Assembly (NCBI RefSeq): GCF_037975245.1 | Contig: NC_092564.1 | Span: 24,796,484-24,860,483 of the forward strand | DNA length: 64,000 bases | Reading direction: 5' to 3' | Source: Apostichopus japonicus | Taxonomy: Eukaryota > Echinodermata > Holothuroidea > Aspidochirotida > Stichopodidae | Shown here: positions 1 through 13,300 of the stretch, in pieces | How positions within the stretch are numbered: position 1 is the first letter of the stretch | Layout of the letters: the number at the start of each line of letters is the position of its first letter | Translations under genes and position numbers: made by a program | Notes under the pieces: generated by a model | What the model saw: only the letters and a program-made list of their open reading frames with translations | Database searches by the model: none | What the model was told of the DNA's origin: nothing

Positions 1-1400
1 AGATCCTCTGTTGTAATAATTTCCCAGTTGTCACATCATGTGTGAATATCCACACATCCACCATCGTGATATAATACCCTCTTTCATCACATCACATGTA
101 AATATCCACACATCCATGGTAGTTATACAATTTCCCCTCTCCCATGTAGTGTGTAAATGTCCACACATCCACCTTCGTGATATAATACCCCCTTCATCAC
201 ATCATATGTAAATATCCACACATCCATGGTAGTTCTACAATCTACCATGTAGTGTGTAACTGTCCACACATCCATAGTAGTTATACAATTTCCCCTCTAC
301 CGTGTAGTGTGTAAATCTCCATACATCCACTATCGTGATATAATACCCCCCTTCATCACACCTGTGTGAATGTCCACACATCCATGGTAGTTCTACAATC
401 TACCATGTAGTGTGTAAATGTCCACACATCATGTGTGAATATCCACACATCCACCATCGTGATATAATACCCTCTTTAATCACATCACATGTAAATATCC
501 ACACATCCATGGTAGTTATACAATTTCCCCTCTACCATGTTGTGTGCAAATGTCCACACATCCACCATCGTGATATAATACCCCCCTTCATCACATCATA
601 TGTAAATATCCACACATCCATTGGTAGTTATACAATTTCCCCTCTACCATGTAGTGTGTAAATGTCCACACATCCACCATCGTTATATAATACCCCCTTC
701 ATCACATCATATGTAAATGTCCACACATCCATGGTAGTTCTACAATCTACCATGTAGTGTGTAACTGTCCACACATCCATAGTAGTTATACAATTTCCCC
801 TCTACCGTGTAGTGTGTAAATCTCCATACATCCACCATCGTGATATAATACCCCCCTTCATCACACCTGTGTGAATGTCCACACATCCATGGTAGTTCTA
901 CAATCTACCATGTCGTGTGTAAATGTCCACACATCCATAGTTATACAATTTCCCCTCTACCGTGTAAATCTCCATACATCCACCATCGTGATATAATACC
1001 CCCCTTCATCACACCTGTGTGAATGTCCACACATCCATGGTAGTTCTACAATCTACCATGTCGTGTGTAAATGTCCACACATCCATGGTAGTTATACAAT
1101 TTCCCCTCTACCGTATAGTGTGTAAATCTCCATACATCCACCATCGTGATATAATACCCCCCTTTATCACACCTGTGTGAATGTCCACACATCCATGGTA
1201 GTTCTACAATCTACCATGTAGTGTGTAAATGTCCACACATCCATGGTAGTTATACAATTTCCCCTCTACCGTGTAGTGTGTAAATCTCCATACATCCACC
1301 ATCGTGATATAATACCCCCCTTCATCACACCTGTGTGAATGTCCACACATCCATGGTAGTTCTACAATCTACCATGTCGTATGTAAATGTCCACACATCC
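1..1400. repeat. Minisatellite with two alternating unit lengths
   Basis: A tandem array built from blocks such as CCACACATCCATGGTAG, GTGATATAATACCCCC and ACAATTTCCCCTCTACC. The block GTGATATAATAC recurs about ten times, at spacings of roughly 107-129 bp or 146-161 bp. The array therefore mixes a short and a long unit that differ by an extra sub-block. Short open frames inside it are by-products of the repeat. It lies beyond the last exon seen of the minus-strand lectin/EGF gene, so it is either intronic or 3' of that gene. Confidence 0.93.
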
Positions 1401-1615
1401 ACTGTAGCACAAAATTAAGGCAGCCACAGGTAAAGCATCAGTCAGTATTTATTTTGCTATAGTATTTAGTTGCTGCTTCTTTGGTCTCTCTTCCTTCTTG
1501 GTTAGCTAAAGTTTATTCACTGAGCTGGATAAGACAGTTGTTGCAATAAACTTGATTCTACTGCTAATTTATTAGCAAAGAAAGAAATATCGAGAAGTGA
1601 TCCCATGATACTTAC

Positions 1616-4394
1616 CAAAGCACTCACGCCCTTCGCGTCGGAATCCTTGGAGACAGGTAACATTGTCGCATCGAAAGCTGCCCTCTAGGTTGGTACATTC
1701 CTCTCCATCACGGGAGCAGACATTGGGGTCTCTTGCGCATTCGTTGATATCTTGATAGTATAAGTCAAATAATGATACATATTTAAAACAATATAATGAG
1801 AGTAGTGATTATAAAACTAAAACATATCATATATCAGTGTTTATGCTACAATGGAGAAGAAGGGTGGTAGGAGTTTTGTTTTGTCTTCCTACAAGCAAAG
1901 AGATGCAAGCCACTTAACTTTGATATCCAAAGTGAAAGTATTTTCCATAATTTCAAATTTCACTTTCAGAGGAAATTTCAAAAATCTCATATAAAGTTTG
2001 CAACGTTCAACCAAAATGACTATTGATGATGATCTTTTCAGGCTCTGACTAAAAATCTTAAGAAAATAATCTTTTAGTAACATTTTCAAATCTGTTCTGA
2101 TAGATCCGCTTGACACCCTTTTCATTCTACAGTTATGGTCGTGATATACACAATTTCTACATTTGTCTGTCTATAAATCTTCCTTACTGTTTTCATTTTA
2201 TCATTTTTCTCGTAACTGTTCTTAATTTTGTGCATGTTTCTTCTTTGCTTTTTTTTACATTCTGCTGTACATATCATAAGATGACATCATCAAGAGAGCT
2301 AGCCTCTCTCTATATCTACCTTAATACTCTTCTTTCTAATTTTTTTATTTTTAGAGAACAATACTTACCAATGCAATCTGTAAATGATACTTCAAATCCT
2401 GGGGAACACGTGCAACGGTAAGATCCCAGAGTATTCGTACAGTCTCTGTTTCCAGTACAGGGGTTGTCAAGCTCACATTCGTTAACATCTACCCAGAGAA
2501 GTGGGAATGAAATTTGAAATCATCGGATAGTGAAATTATCATATACATCGACAGGCATAGAAATCGAAACAACCATTTTGATTTCCACTAAAGAATCCTA
2601 TCAAATATAAGATGTCACTGTTCACATTCTGCTAAAGCAGAAATCAGTTTGTAAACAGATTATGCCAGTGAGATGTTGTAGCAGAAATGATAGTCCACCC
2701 CATGTTTCCCATGCCTTACTTTCAACAACTATGATTATTTTATAAGGTCACTAACTGTTAAAAGCTATCAGCTGTTAATCAGTATATATTTATAACAGAC
2801 AGTAATAAATATGATTTTAAAAGAAAAGGTACAAATACAAAATCTGCTCCCCAGGTTTGGATGATATATATTTTTCTGTTTAAATTACCAGTTTCTATAT
2901 CAGAGCTCACAGCCATAATTGCATACCGTTTGTCCAAGAAACAGTTAAGAAGACAGAATCATACAGAAATCCACATTTTTTTCATGGTCATCCAAATATA
3001 GTTTGTAAAATGCAAAATGTCTTTGATTCACTCATTGATAAGGGATTACAACACTGAAAATGTTTTTAACATGAAGAGAACACCCTTCATTATTAGATGT
3101 TACACAGAAAGTCAACTTTCTCAACAAGAAAGAGTGAAACAAATGTTGGATTATCAAGTGAAAGTAATTGTCCAGTACTCATTGGATGACTTTTAATCTA
3201 AGCTCTCATATAGTGATGAGCAGGGTTATAGCCACGCCGGCCGGCGGCGGCCGGTGGTAACCGCCACTCATGCCTGCCGGCCGGCATTGGAAGTGAATAA
3301 ACAGTCCACAAAAAAATAGTAAAATGCTTGTGAAATACAACAAAAGTAACAAATTTATCTTTCCCTTGCCGTAAAACATGATAATAACGTCACCTTTTTC
3401 TGTTATTTACCAAAATACCCTCGGCCCCCACCGGGGCGTTGCCCTGGACCCCACCAGGGGCCCTTAGGCGGGCCCCTGGACCCCCGGCCGTGTGATGTGA
3501 GAGCTTCGCTCGCTATGCTTCTCAAATTTATTTAACCAGCACTCACAATCTCCTAGCTATAACCCTGGTGATGAGCCATTTATTCTTTATTTCTAGACTG
3601 TGACTAAATATCTGGCGCAGGTGTTATTTAAGAGATGATAAAAAAGATTAGAAGCCATCGAGTGAAGGAGGGGGCATGGGATGAATTAGAAGGGGATAGA
3701 AGGGGATTGAGTGAGATTGGGACAGCAGAGAGGGGTGTAGAGGTGGCATGTAGAGGCTCATATGCATTTTACCTTGGCAAAGACCGTCAATTAATGTTGT
3801 ACCATCCCGACAAGTACATTCATATGATCCAATTAGATTGTTACACATCTGGAAACCCGTGGTACAAAAATCTCCCCCATCACATTCGTTTATATCTGTA
3901 AAAAGTAGTCAAATTTATAAGGAATTAAATGCAAAATCATAATTCAATGAACTAATTAAACTTAACATCTATTTAGGGACAGCATTCTTAATATATCATC
4001 CTTAGTCTACACTTACCAATTAATTGTTAATTTAAGACGAAAATAGCAAGGCTGAGTTAAAACTGACATTCACATTCTTGTGTGAGGACATTCTTTCTTG
4101 ATCCTTCTTAGTTTATACTTAACAATAACATGTTATTTAAACATGATAATAAGGAGCCTAAATTAATTAAAACTGACATTCAAATTTTATTGAGAGGACA
4201 TTTTTTCCAGATACTTCAATAACCTGTTATTGAAATGTGATGACAACAAGCCTAAATTAATTATAACTGACCTTCACATTCTTGTGTGACAGCATTTTTT
4301 CTAAATCCATCTTGACAGGTGCAGGTGTGTTGACCATATTCAAAATTACACAGGTCAAACTGTCCAGGGCAAGGATTTCCTGCCTCACAGGGGT
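1616..4394 (-). CDS. Lectin/EGF gene, exons 13-16: four EGF-like modules
   Basis: Exons 4272-4394 (NPCEAGNPCPGQFDLC), 3773-3895 (DINECDGGDFC), 2369-2488 (DVNECELDNPC) and 1616-1750 (DINECARDPNVC). All are phase 1-1 with sizes 120-135 bp and six cysteines each. The last three carry the calcium-binding start; the first lacks its acidic D. The last exon ends at a GTAAGTATC donor, so coding continues to the left of the window or beyond the minisatellite. Confidence 0.9.
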
Positions 4395-7300
4395 CTATAG
4401 AAGATATGGTGAAAGAGTGACACATAGTTACACTCTGTAAAAAGGAATCTCAAAATCAAGTTATTATGCAACAAGTAGAATTACTTTGCAAAATTAAGTC
4501 ATTATACAGCATATACAGTAACATTGCAAAATCAAATCATTACCCGGCAAACACAGTGACATTGCAAAATCAAGTTATTACGCAGCAAACACTGTAACAT
4601 TGCAAAATTAAGTCATTATACAGCATATACAGTAACATTGCAAAATCAAATCATTACCCAGCAAACACAGTGACATTGCAAAATCAAGTTATTACGCAGC
4701 ATAAACAATAATAATGGCAAACTCAAGTCATTACACAGCAAATAGAGTAACACTGCAAAACTCAAGTCATTACGCAGCAAATAGGGAGACAATAGAGTCA
4801 CATTGAAAAATCAAGTCAATATACAACACTCCTCTCTTACGTGTCTCCCAAACGTGTACTCTTTTCTACATAGCTAATGATCATTGGTAATATTGTTGCA
4901 CGGCACCCCCCTGTCATGACCTTATTTCCAAATTAACCATTCTGAAGCTATACTTCCTTATATGCTCTTTGCACCCCTTCAAAGTGTTTGGTTTTGGTAT
5001 CTCCAAATCTCATTTTTTAGGCCTCCGTCCCACTGGTTAGCGGCGAGAGCTTCTCATACAAGTTTATTGTTGTGAGTTTGGATTCTCCGTTTTAGTGGTT
5101 GGTCCATTTAAGCTGTAAGTGTGGCTTGATAGTGGCATGGGGTTTCCCCTTCCAACAGCAGCAGGCTTAGGCCTTGTTAGGCCCCCCCCCCTGCTCAGTA
5201 AAGAGGGGTTCTCTTCAGGAGAGTTGAATAGACCTCCCTTGGCTTCATGTCCCCACATTCCAGGCTGCCTCGCCAGTCCTGAAAGATGTGTCGCTAGAAA
5301 CAACAGTCAATTGTCATCCAGGATTTTTCGGAAACTTCTCCCTTGGTTAATTACTATCATTTCACATCATAGCCTCCAAGCAATTATGTGTGCTTACATG
5401 CTCAGTGTTTAGACCAGGTCATTTATGGGACGACCACAAGTTATCCCCTAAATGTTGTACCTAAGAAATCATTGGCTTTTGACTTGATTCCAACCATTGA
5501 CCCTTAGATTTATATCCAGTGAGCTACCTACTGTACATGTAAACAGAACCAACACCCAACTAGTTTTTCAGTAAATAAGGCAGTACTTACTGACTGGGGG
5601 ACATTCAGTGATGGTTGGTCGCTGGCAGACAGAGGAATATCTGATGGTTGGACTGCACTGAGTGGTATGCCACGTACCACTAGGTGGTATGGTCATAAAA
5701 ACACAATCTAATGATGGTAACACTGACTGTGGCTGTCCTTCCCCCCATCGGCTACATTACAAACAAAATGGAACGATATGGTTAACATCAAGAAGGATCT
5801 TTCTCTCTCTCTATGAAAGTTAAAACAATGGTAATCAGTTTTGTGGCCTTCAAGGAGTTCTCTATCTCCCCTAGTGTTCATTATATACGACCCAAGTAAT
5901 GAAAAAAAACTTAATTATCAACTGTGTTTGGACCTCCACAGCTCAATTCTGATAACGAGCTCTACACACGGGCTGTTTTGCACTTATTTCTACTTCAATT
6001 AAAATGAAGAATTAAGGTTGAAATGTTTCACCTTTCCCATATATGGTTAAAAAAAAATGTCAAAGTTGACAGTGTTAGCCGTTAGATATCTAGCATGAAC
6101 CAGGCAGTTTCAAACAAAATAATAACACATATCGCCAAAATGTATTAGAACATTCCATAGATGTATGTTGTATATATTGGTAATTAACAAAATAAATATT
6201 GAACAAAATAATAACAAATATTGCCAAAATGTATTAGAACATTCCATAGATGTATGTTTTATATATTGATTGTGCCTTGTTCGTATGCATGTTATGTTTT
6301 GTTTCTGTAGGAGAGGGTAAAAGAGGGGCCAGAAAATCTTCATTGGTAGGAAATACTGAGCCAATAATTTCATATGATAATACTTCTTTCATCTTCTCTC
6401 ATCTCAAATACCACTTCCAAAATACACAATTTATGTTCTATGCGTCAAATGTGTGTGAGTGACGAAGATTTGAACTGATCTGCATTATCAAGTTACATAC
6501 TTCACAAGTGTCCCGACGACCGAACCATCTGACACCCATTTAAATATTCCTTCATTGTCCATGTCATTCAGGCCAATCCAGACTCCCAATGAATCGGCTG
6601 GGAAGTTTTCCAAGATGTATTGCTGTAAAATTGTTAAAATAAGTAACATTATGATAATATTTTAGTAATTAATAGTAAACATAATAGTAAACTGTTAGTA
6701 ATTAAAAGTAAACAAAGTTTATATAAAGACAACTAAATATCATTAACTTATTTCAGAAAGAAACCAAACTTGTCTGAATATGGCTTATTTCAACAGGAAC
6801 TACAGTACTCTAGTAAAGTATTTTTCGATTCATGGAGCAAAAACGATGAAAAGTACAGACAAAACAATAAAAATAAGCACACAGCCAAACTTGCCTAAGT
6901 CGATGAACAACAAAGAAACTTCGGTATACATAGCTAACCAACAAAGTAATTTCAATCTAAATACTTCCTACCGTTCTGAAGCACTATTGTCAAAATAAAA
7001 CACCTTTCTCATACAGCTTGAATGCTTAACTGTAAAATTTCATCTTGGATTCTTTAAATAATAATTTATCCCATGGGAGACTGAATACTTAACAAATAAT
7101 TTATCCCATAGGGAACTTGAATATTTAAGTAATAACCTTTGTCTTTGGAAACTTTGGAACACTTATTAACTTTTCCAATACTGGATTTGAACAATGAAAA
7201 GTAATTTATACTATAGGGAACTTGAAAACTTTACTAATAATTTACCGCAAATGGAACTTCAATACTTAAGTGATCACATTTCCCATAGGAAACTTGAACA

Positions 7301-10300
7301 CTTAAGTAATCACTTTTCCAATAGGGAATGTAAATATTTAAGGAAATCAGTTATCCCAGAGAGAACTTGAAACGTCCACCATATAGGGACCTTGAAAACA
7401 TAAGTAAATCATTTCTCCCATTTGGCACTGAATACTAACACTAACTGAACTATAATGTGGGTAGAAACTTGTTTCATAGCCGATCATACAAATATCATTT
7501 GTCGATAGGTTACCGTGACAGCATCCAGGGGATCAATCTTGGAGAGGAAACCTCCGATAGCAATGCAAAAGTCAGAAGCATCTGTGTGACTCGCCTCCAT
7601 ATCTATGACAATGTGACAATTACCACCAATCAGCTCAAACCCAGACGGACAGCAAGTGTCATCAGCTGTAGAAAAGAACAAATATTAAAATCATTGATAT
7701 TAAATCAAAAACATGATGACCTCACCAGAACAAAGGACTGGTTGCCTCAGTCAGCAGAAGCAGGTAAGCTGTAGGCTGGTGGGCAGCTGTAAACACTCTC
7801 TTGTGACAGAGCCAGGGCTATTGCTGAATATGTTGGAGTACCATTAAGTGTCTCTTAAGAAACGTCTAGCCATGGAATACGAATCAATTAGGAATGTATC
7901 TATGCATACTATGGTGTATAAATATCCATGAATAATGTATCAATTAGTAATGTATCCACTTGTTATGTATTCATGTATTTTATGGAGTATTATAATACTC
8001 AATCATTCATGTATATATATTATGGACTACTACTACTTAAATAAGTAATGTATCCATTTATATGACTTAACTAGCAATGTAGCCATTTATATAATGGAGT
8101 TAGTATTGTTGTATGCACCTTATGCAGTACTACTCAATTAGTAATATTTCCATGCATATTATAGAATACTACTCAATTGGTAATGTATCCATGTACATTT
8201 GAGTACTACTTAATTAACAATGAATCCTTACATATAAGTAAAAAACCTGTGTAACATTGTGTAAGTACCAACTCCTCTTTGGTAAATTACATAAACTGAC
8301 ACCTTCCATATGAAGACAAAGGTTTTTACTACAGTACTATAGATTGATTTCACAATGTTTGGCTAGTCTACACCAACTCCCTTTTCTTAATACATACATC
8401 AAAGCATTAACTCTTACCCACGCAATCCCCATTGGCATCAAGACTGAAGTACCTCTCACAGAGGCAGACATGGCCACCAGGAGTGTTCATACAGATTTCA
8501 TTAAGTCCAGTACATGGATTAATGGCATCTGAACACTCATCAACATCTGGCATAATAAAGAACAAAACATTTAACATGAGATTAAACAGATTTTCTTCAT
8601 GAATTCAAGCTGAGATGCTTAATGCCATGCAATGCAGAATTCTCTAGATAGCAAAAGCTCATATCCCAAAGTTAAAACAAACAGAAGGTGGGCAAGAGGT
8701 GCTACCATGTAACAGATGGTCTTATCTTGTAACAGGTCAGGAAACTCCAAATGTGTTCAGTAACATGTGTTTGTATGACAACACTTATATATTTCTGCTG
8801 GCAACTAATGAAATAGAACAACAATTTACAAGTTATGATCTGCTTCATTCAAAGGAAGATCTTGTCATGCAAATTTGTATAAAGTCAGTGCTTTTACCAA
8901 ACAACAGAGAAGTTAAAAGAAACTCATCACCAACTCTAATTCCCAGATTTATAACACTGATCACCAAGGAAGAGACATAAAATACCACATCTCTATCTCA
9001 ATTTATTTGGAAACTTGAGCTACATCATAACCTGCAATGGTCACTGATCAAATCACTTTTGTTTTTTCCCCAAAATTCCTACAATAATATTAACATAACC
9101 TTATTAAACTTTCTGCATTTTTTTTATTTAATACTGTCTGGTATTGTCAAGTTACTGTATCATAACTAATCACTGATTATTATTGTTAATCAGTTTCAAT
9201 TACATAAACAACAAAAACAGACTGTTTGATGCCAAATTGCAGTGCTTGTGATGAGTTTAAACACAACTATGAAAGAAAAAGGGACATTTCATTTTTATTC
9301 TGAACTTTCTCTCACCACCTTTAAGCACCTTCAATGGCAGCATCTTGAGATACCATATAAACAAATGGTTTCCAACCTATACCTTCACAGCTCCCATATG
9401 GATCGTGGATTTAGGTTATATTATTTGTATTTGTTAGGATAAATTTATCTTACCAACACAGATGTTTCGGTCATCTTTCAAAAATCCTTGGTTGCACTCA
9501 CAAGTGAAGCCTCCGTCAAAGTTAGAACAAACCTCCTCGAATCCGACACATATCACAGCGTCATCACACTCGTTAATATCTTTAAAAGAACGTACAATAG
9601 AAATATCTATGTGATCTGTTCCCATATGCTCTCACATATATTCCCCACATTAATAATGTGACTAAATGTTTCACACAAAATGTTAATGAAATATCGCTGA
9701 ATCAGGCAAAGGCTAATTTAGTTTGTTAACATCTGAGATTCCTAAATTTCTTTCCAGCAAAACCATTCATGTCAGAGGAATTTTTTTCCAAGGATAAACA
9801 CTGACTAACTTAAAACAAGTTCAAACATATCCAGCCATTAATCTGGTACAATTCTTGATTTTATCGAATAAAAGGTAACCTATTTTGGTTTTCCATCTCA
9901 GTTTTTCCATTGCCTGGCAAAATATAAGTAAACAAGTTAATACTAACAAAAGCATATGTGGGTCTTGTTCTGTATATTCCATCATTTCATACTCCATAAA
10001 AGCTCAAAATGGGGTCAATTTGGAAGACCACTACCACCTTGTAAAAAGCAAACTAAGAATTACATACCAATACATCCCACATCCACATCAGCCGGAGTAT
10101 GACCAGGGAGACAGGCACAGGAAAAAGAGCCGGGGAGATTTGTACATTCTTCGTTGATCACGCATGGATTACTGGCGCATTCATCGATATCTGTAAACAA
10201 CACAAGAGAAGACATTTTCTTCTTGCTTCACTCTACAATGATTGTATGCATGACAGAATCTAATATGATGCATGCTTTGTCTTCTGAACAAACAATCACA

Positions 10301-13300
10301 CACTGCTTAGCTACAAGTTTACTGTCAGACTATAGTGTAGCCTGGAATTAATCAAATTAGCAACAGGGGTGGTGGCAGCATAATAGCTTCAATTTGTAAT
10401 TCACTATATTTGTTGATTTGTTGAAACTGCAGTGTTTAATGGCGTAAGAGACTGGTCAACATATTTTGCAATAAGATTATCTATCAAGTCATATTGTTAA
10501 CAGAAATAACAAATGATCAATGAGACAGTTTATCGTCTCAGTCTATATGTTACATAAGTTGCTTAACCAACAAAATATTCTGTTTAATATGAACTATGAT
10601 ATGATTGTATTAATTACAGGAAGTCTGGCCTCCAATGTACCAGCATGGTAAAGCCTTTGCAGCTGTTTTAATAACATCCTCCTCATACAAACATTTAATG
10701 GTCATCATAAAGATGGCAAATATGTTAGAATGTCAAATAATGACCGGTCGATCATGCTCAACAAATCAAGAATTCTATACTGCCACACTTCAAAGCATAT
10801 ACCTTCTTTGAGACATTTAATTGTCTAATTGAACACTTCTGAATTTCTTAGAAATGTTTCCATGGTCAAACCTTCCATGAAGACTCCTTTTTTGTCATTT
10901 TTAAGCAAAAGTTGCATCCTAATTTGCACAGCTAATTCTGGTGACGTTTCACCTCTTAACTTTGGCCATCATCTTAATCATGAATTAGACATTTCAGGAT
11001 ATATTACTGGTGGGAAATAATCCCACAATATTTGGAAGTTTAACATTTTGGGTGATTACAGAGGTCACATTTTAATCTAGTTACCTTCACACTGATTGTT
11101 GTCATTCTTCCTATAGCCAGGGAAGCAAACACAGTGATAGCCTGCAGCTGCATCTTCACAGAAGTCATTAGGACCCAAGCAGATCTGCTCTGCTGCTCCT
11201 GGTGCAGCACATTCATTGAATTCTGAATCATAAAGGTAATGAATATACTTTATGCTTGACAAAATGAAATGAGGTGATGATGATAGCATAAATGAATGTT
11301 GTAGGATACTTCTGAATACAAAAAACTTACTTTCAATTGTGGTCCACATTGTGGCAGCTTTGGCAATTTGTACAACCTTTGCCACAACTGTAAAATAACC
11401 ATTACAATTCAATATTGAAATGAAACCCTTTGTGATCTCAAAAAACCTAGTACTTAGTCAACCTGTTCTTTCAACACATTTACTTGATAATAACCTCTGA
11501 CCTCAAGTTAACATCCAATAGATTACCTGGTACTGCATTACACTTGTTTGGATCAGTACATACGATGATATAACTATCCTGAAATAAACCGCATCTAGTG
11601 TCAAAGCAGTTATCGTTATGAAAGAAAAATCAATATTATAAATCAGTTCCCAATTCACAGGTGTAGAAATAATATCTTTCGAAGGTCAACTTTCCTTTGC
11701 TACGTACAAAGAGAACACCATTATTTAGCTGAGTTCCTGGAACCAGTACAGAATAATTAACATGAAAAACCTATCACAAAGAAAATGTTGCTAAGGAAAA
11801 ATATTCTCAGATTTATTTTCTTCATTTTCTTGCCTGAATTGTTTCAAGTTTCTTTTGATTTCTTTTAATTTTTTACAGTTTACTCCTGTTATTTGTTCGT
11901 AAGGGAAGGTTCATTCTTACAACTTTAGCTCACCTGAAGTTTGAGTCCCTCCCATATCGAACTCTGTATTGTACATAACAATTGTTATTATACTTCCAGA
12001 TTTAATTTACATAAATGTGAACAGGAATTCTTTATACACTTGTCTAGTTTGATACCAACTATTAAAACTAATTGTTTTCAATACTTAGTTTAAGTTCAGA
12101 GTCTATTCCTATCTATGTGCTAGCCCTAGGTTCCTACCAACAGTAATAAAACCTTGCATTCTGTTTCATTTGATACAAACCAGAAATTCACCGGATAGAA
12201 CACTAAGGAAGGAGTTTTTACAAAGTTTGTAAAAACAGAAAATTGTTTTGCTGAATATTGTCTGCTTTGGCCAACCTATGTTGACGGATTCTTTGCCTTG
12301 AAGGGAAAAAGACACAAAACTTTTCATGTGTTTACTGCTTTCTCACAAAAGTTATCCATAGGTAGAAGAAAACACAAGGCAAGATAAAACTTGCTTGGAA
12401 TACTGTAATTACAACAGACTGTCATGTGACATCAAAGTTTGTTTCTACTAGAAGTAAAGGTTTAAGAAATGTAGGCATGTCTAACATGAAAAAGAAACCA
12501 AATATTTTTATCAGTAACATTTCCTCTCATAAAAACTTTACCATTTTTTGTTAGAGTATTCTTTGCTACCAACTTGGAAGCTGATAACATCTATTTTCAA
12601 GTGACCTACCAGTTCCTGGTACTGTTCCATCTAGCACAGCACATACAAAACTGTATGACTGAATACACTGGACTGATTCCCACTGACCGGCATCATTGAT
12701 AATTACACAATCCAGACGATCTTCGACCTCTCTGCTTATACGCACTGGATGGCCCTCTGCCCAATTGCTTTAAACAAGAATAGATGGCAATAGAAAAGAA
12801 AATGGTATTTACTTAGAAGAGAAGAGTAAAGAGAAAAAGGCAAAGCAATTCTCCAGTAAAAAAAACCCACACAAACAAACAATCAAATTAAACTTAAATT
12901 TCTTTAAGGGCATAAAAAGTGACTATCCACAGAAAATAACAGCACAAAACTAGGAGAGTACTGCACGGTTTTCATCTGGACTCAAAATTGAAATTCCATG
13001 ATTTCACCATGAATATTATTTAATACCTTCAAGCCCTAGCTATAACGGTCATGATGCTAAACAATCTTATTATATAGCTTTATCTGCATGAATAGAACAC
13101 AAAGGGTTTTCTCCTCCTTCCATTTGTCCCTCTTCTGCTTCTTCTCATTCTTCTTAGTTTTGTTGTTCATCCAGTTTATTCAGTCAAAGCACTCACTCAT
13201 ACCTCTCCTTGTACATTATTATAAATTTGTTGCTCAGAAGTCCAGGTTGAGTCCATGGTACTGTCAGTAAAATTGCAACCACAAACTACTTATTGCAAGT

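Noticed and set aside
410-661. 83-codon open frame at the left edge
   Set aside because: It is a translation of the minisatellite and repeats with it.
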